64,000 nt of DNA, taken from the NCBI GenBank assembly GCA_035344155.1, contig DAORAL010000020.1, positions 1-64,000 of the forward strand. The letters run 5' to 3'. Of the stretch, positions 61,233 through 64,000 are shown piece after piece; position 1 is the first letter of the stretch; each line of letters opens with the position of its first letter. The notes beneath the pieces are model-generated. The model saw nothing but the letters and a program-made list of their open reading frames with translations. It did no database searches and had not been told where the DNA came from. Position numbers and translations under genes: made by a program. This DNA is from UBA1845 sp002338715 (lineage in GTDB: Bacteria; Planctomycetota; Phycisphaerae; UBA1845).

Positions 61233-62062
61233 GTGTCACTGCCACATTCCGGACAAACGCCGCTGACATTGCCCGTCAAATCGTATCTGCAATGGACGCA
61301 CTGCATCGCGCGAACAGGTTTGTATTGCGATAGCCAATACGTCGCCGCGGAGAGCGGCAACAGCAGCATCCATGCTGGTAAGCTGATGCGACTTTTTGAA
61401 TAGTCGAATTTCAGGTCCGGCCACCATTGCGTTTTGGTTGGCAGAGGTGGCGGGCGATAGATGACGTCGTAAGGTGGGGTAGCGTCGTAGGTGACTTCAA
61501 AGCAGCCGGCTTGTAAGGTCCAATCCCAATGTCGGGTCGAGTATGTGAAGCGATTTCGCCTTGAGATCCACCAGGCGCACGCAAGCAGAACACAAAGAAG
61601 CAACACCATCCACCTCGCGGCCACGTTGCATTTGAGTCTGCGGTCACCGAAAAGGCGTTTGCAGCGGCCGCAGAAACAGGCGTTTGCGATGCCCATTTTT
61701 TCGCGACACCGCGCACATCGTTCGGGGGCGAATCGGACGATGCGACATTTTCGAATAGTCCATATTGCCACTGGAATAAGCACCAACCAGATGGGTGCAT
61801 CGAATCCCAGGTCGCCTTTGGTGACACCGATGCTCGGCCACCAGTAGCGCCGCTCGCAGCGCTCACGTGTAAAGCGTACCTTTGGAATCGCCGAATGGTC
61901 GCTGATCCAGGTGCAAATCGCACCGTGCTCAAGTGAAAGGTTGAAATAGCCAAGTCGAATATAGGTTTGTGCGTAGCGTGTTCCAGCCCAGGCAACGAGG
62001 AGACCCGCACACGCGAAGATGCCAAGCCACTTGAAAACGCGTTGTTCATGTAGACTTCGCAT
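61229..62062 (-). CDS. Double-length zinc-ribbon membrane protein, array member 9
   Basis: 277 aa from ATG 62062, which overlaps the stop of member 10 (TGATG). The open frame to 62242 runs through member 10 and is rejected. The protein looks like two array units joined: helix, outer loop with RYWWPSIGV, helix, Cys-rich CARCREKMGIANACFCGRC; then again helix, outer loop with QWWPDLKFD, helix, and CVHCRYDLTGNVSGVCPECG at the end. The repeated WWP loop is the one of members 3 and 7. Internal duplication or fusion is the best reading. Confidence 0.7.
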   Translation of the reverse strand: MRSLHEQRVFKWLGIFACAGLLVAWAGTRYAQTYIRLGYFNLSLEHGAICTWISDHSAIPKVRFTRERCERRYWWPSIGVTKGDLGFDAPIWLVLIPVAIWTIRKCRIVRFAPERCARCREKMGIANACFCGRCKRLFGDRRLKCNVAARWMVLLLCVLLACAWWISRRNRFTYSTRHWDWTLQAGCFEVTYDATPPYDVIYRPPPLPTKTQWWPDLKFDYSKSRISLPAWMLLLPLSAATYWLSQYKPVRAMQCVHCRYDLTGNVSGVCPECGSDT

Positions 62063-62448
62063 CAACACTCCACGCCGCATTCGGGACAGTCGCCGCTGAC
62101 GTTGCCCGTCAGATCGTAACCGCAACGAAGGCAAACTTGCGCACCTTGCTTGATCAGATCTTTCCGCAATGCAACGCGGACACGCTCTTGAAATAGAGTG
62201 GCCACCAAATACCAGGGCCCGACCCCTCCAATGAGCACCCATATCGCAAACACGACAAATAAAAGCGTCCTGTTGTACCGACCCAGCGCCTGCGGCAATC
62301 CTGTTTCAGTCAGTAGCGCTGTCCAGATTAATCCGCAGGCGATAAGAACAATCCAAACCGGCCAATGGAAGAGCTGGCGACGAATCGCATGGTTTAGCGC
62401 CTTGTAACCCTCTCGCTTCGTTTTATATCTTTGAAGTTCAGGAAACAT
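62062..62448 (-). CDS. Zinc-ribbon membrane protein, array member 10
   Basis: 128 aa, the shortest member. Two adjacent helices (about 30-48 and 62-86) with only a short loop, an amphipathic stretch (FQERVRVALRKDLIKQGAQ) and the ribbon CLRCGYDLTGNVSGDCPECG. The basic N-terminus (ELQRYKTKREGYKALNHAIRRQ) suggests it starts in the cytoplasm, which would put the ribbon there too if two helices cross. One base overlaps the start of member 9. Confidence 0.7.
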   Translation of the reverse strand: MFPELQRYKTKREGYKALNHAIRRQLFHWPVWIVLIACGLIWTALLTETGLPQALGRYNRTLLFVVFAIWVLIGGVGPWYLVATLFQERVRVALRKDLIKQGAQVCLRCGYDLTGNVSGDCPECGVEC

Positions 62449-62480
62449 ATGCGCATCTCACTATCAATGATCTTGCAGCG

Positions 62481-62927
62481 TCAATCAAGAATCCCAATAC
62501 CGCATTCCGGACAAACACCGCTGACGTTGCCCGTTAGATTGTAACCGCACTGCTTGCATGCAGGCGGGTTATGTTTCGCGTTGACGAGGCGCCATCCGAC
62601 CCGGGCGATCCAATACCACTGCAATCCACCGAGCAAGAAGATGATCAGCGACGTACAGATGACACGGTTGAAGTAAGTCGGAACAGCGTCAATCTGCGCG
62701 ACGGCGAAAAAGAACAGCGCGATTGATACCGGGAAATCGACGGCCAGCATCAGGATCAATACCGCATCATCCGCCCCGGTCGACGTTCCCCATCCAAGAT
62801 GCAGAATGGCAAGAACCGCAAGCGCCAACGCGGAATACAGGGCGACCACAACCCAAGTCCACTTTCGCTGGCTCGATTCCACGTCGGACCTTCGATTCCC
62901 AATAGCGCGAACGGGTTGGCTATTCAA
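62481..62927 (-). CDS. Zinc-ribbon membrane protein, array member 11
   Basis: 148 aa from TTG 62927. Three or four helices and the LLGGLQWYWIARVGWRL segment make it the paralogue of member 5. The ribbon is CKQCGYNLTGNVSGVCPECG. It is first in the second run (11 to 8) and 33 bp from member 10, so the run is probably one transcript. The plus-strand neighbour starts within about 60 bp, leaving a very short divergent promoter space. Confidence 0.68.
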   Translation of the reverse strand: MNSQPVRAIGNRRSDVESSQRKWTWVVVALYSALALAVLAILHLGWGTSTGADDAVLILMLAVDFPVSIALFFFAVAQIDAVPTYFNRVICTSLIIFLLGGLQWYWIARVGWRLVNAKHNPPACKQCGYNLTGNVSGVCPECGIGILD

Positions 62928-62989
62928 GTGTAGTGCGCGTCACGCTACAATGGCGAGCGTACAAACTGTATTCAACCGACCCCAAACCG

Positions 62990-63715
62990 ATGAACTGGTT
63001 CAAGCGACATCTTGCACAGGCTATTGAGAATGTAGCCGATCGTCTCTATCGGATTGAAGACAAACATTGTAAGTACTTCTGCTCCTTCAAGAATGACGTT
63101 CCCAAACTCCACCCATATCACCCCTACGCGCTTTGGAGTTCTTGTGATCACTTTCTAACACTTGGCGGCTTTTCGGTCATCAAAGAAAAGTTCTCGGGCT
63201 CACCGCTTAGATTTACAACAGTGTATAGAGACGGCAAAGGGCGAAAGGTGAAAACCAAATGGTGCCCAGAGCTCGGATTCGGAATTTCGAGCAACAACAT
63301 GCCTGTGGATCGCATTGTCGAAGGAGCGACTCGAAACTGGGGGTGCGCAGTTGGCAGCACGAAACGCAAGTGGCAGGACGACCAGAAAGTGCCAGTTGTG
63401 CAAAACAATTACATCGGCATGAATCGTTTCGACAGACGCAGATCTGCACGCTGGCTTAAGCTGTCCATCATTCCATGGTGGGAATTGACCAAATTCGCTC
63501 TCGCTCCAATGCTGCTCTTCCTTGGAGTCAGTTTTGGACTCGAAATTATCGGAAGGGCTTTGGGTGTTGGTCTATTTACCGAAAACGTGTGTTTCGGGTC
63601 AGCGTTCGTGGCAATGTTTATTTTCATTTGTCTACGAGCACGCAAAGAGTCGCAGCGTTACGAGAGATTCAAAGAAATTGCCGACTCACTTGTGGAAGCA
63701 TCCAACAATTCATGA
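62990..63715 (+). CDS. Membrane protein, unknown function
   Basis: 241 aa from ATG 62990; a longer frame begins at 62933. The N-terminal ~170 residues are hydrophilic (FKRHLAQAIENVADRLYRIEDKHCKYFCSFKNDVPKLHPYHPYALW...) with no known motif; two helices follow near 176-197 and 203-222, and a charged tail ends the protein. It is divergent from the zinc-ribbon array and itself has no ribbon. A+T content is higher than in the array's flanks. Confidence 0.6.
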   Translation: MNWFKRHLAQAIENVADRLYRIEDKHCKYFCSFKNDVPKLHPYHPYALWSSCDHFLTLGGFSVIKEKFSGSPLRFTTVYRDGKGRKVKTKWCPELGFGISSNNMPVDRIVEGATRNWGCAVGSTKRKWQDDQKVPVVQNNYIGMNRFDRRRSARWLKLSIIPWWELTKFALAPMLLFLGVSFGLEIIGRALGVGLFTENVCFGSAFVAMFIFICLRARKESQRYERFKEIADSLVEASNNS

Positions 63716-63770
63716 GTCCCAGCGGTGAACACCACCGATGCCCCCTCCTGCTCGAACGACACGCGCGTAT

Positions 63771-64000
63771 TTACTTGCCTTTACCCTCAATCGCGTCGAG
63801 AAATGCAATCATCTGGATTTCGTAGTTCGGTGAATCGATGCCGATGGTTCCGCAGTGACCGGCGCCTGGGATGGATCGCCACTTTTTGGGTTGGTTCGCG
63901 GAATCGTAGACGGCTCTGCCTTGGGCGATGGGGATCAGTTTGTCTTCCTCGCCGTGGACGAACATGACCGGGCAGTTCACTTGCTTGATCGCTTCGGTGA
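63771..64000 (-). CDS. Alpha/beta hydrolase, C-terminal part (cut by window edge)
   Basis: The frame is open to the window end, so the start is beyond 64000. The visible end reads TEAIKQVNCPVMFVHGEEDKLIPIAQGRAVYDSANQPKKWRSIPGAGHCGTIG: the strand with VHGEEDKLIP holds the catalytic Asp, and GAGH the catalytic His, of the alpha/beta hydrolase fold. The nucleophile lies outside. It resembles the BEM46/YfhR-like group by this end; substrate cannot be read. Confidence 0.85.
   Translation of the reverse strand, partial: TEAIKQVNCPVMFVHGEEDKLIPIAQGRAVYDSANQPKKWRSIPGAGHCGTIGIDSPNYEIQMIAFLDAIEGKGK

Noticed and set aside
62063..62242. N-terminal extension of zinc-ribbon member 9 to 62242
   Set aside because: It overlaps member 10 in another frame; ATG 62062 in a TGATG overlap is the natural start.
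1..64000. CRISPR array or insertion sequence
   Set aside because: No regularly spaced repeats and no transposase, integrase or Cas protein motifs were seen. The tandem repeats found have two or three units without spacers.

Overview
The window reads as a chromosomal segment of a planctomycete, most likely near Phycisphaerae. The clues are dockerin-like Ca-binding repeats in a secreted protein, many small membrane proteins ending in a Cys4 ribbon (CxxCGYxLTGNxSGxCPECG), secreted proteins with planctomycete-style N-termini, dispersed GGTGGGC hairpins and moderately high GC. This assignment is inference; there is no rRNA here to settle it.

Layout. 1-2.1 kb: the end of a DNA cytosine methyltransferase overlapping a GHKL (MORC/MutL-like) ATPase that ends in a HEPN-type domain, probably a defence locus. 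2.3-6.1 kb: a Ni/Co-type transporter, a REP-like repeat pair, and a three-gene run (phosphotransferase, methyltransferase, thymidylate-kinase-like). 6.3-20.6 kb: a surface-polysaccharide locus with two paralogous O-antigen ligase/polymerase-like proteins (the first fused to an FKBP-like domain), two GT4 glycosyltransferases, a FemAB/CelD-type acyltransferase, a NodB deacetylase, two methyltransferases and a Wzz-like chain-length protein without a kinase. 20.7-26.4 kb: dockerin-like secreted protein, DEAD-box helicase, CPBP protease, YebC. 26.6-39 kb: a large TPR protein, then a translation block on the minus strand: nusA, infB, a zinc-ribbon membrane protein, a YlxP-like gene, rbfA and a degenerate HhH-GPD protein, with an orphan MalK-type ATPase upstream. 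39-54.5 kb: secretin-like lipoprotein, PilZ, TIGR01777 epimerase, rpmI-rplT, FHA, hemW, nadA, hpt, trpS, fliM and several unknowns. 54.6-62.9 kb: tRNA-Arg(CCG) and an array of eleven small zinc-ribbon membrane proteins, all on the minus strand, interrupted by a YbaK-type deacylase and an Asp/Gly-rich lipoprotein. The right edge cuts an alpha/beta hydrolase.

Most notable: (1) the ligase-FKBP fusion; (2) the eleven-member zinc-ribbon array, with block duplications, start/stop overlaps and one member whose ribbon is split by an in-frame TGA; (3) the methyltransferase/GHKL-HEPN pair; (4) a degenerate EndoIII-fold protein with a Lys-rich tail coupled to an RbfA with an acidic tail. No CRISPR array, transposase, integrase or rRNA was seen. 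All family assignments come from reading motifs by eye; no database search was run.
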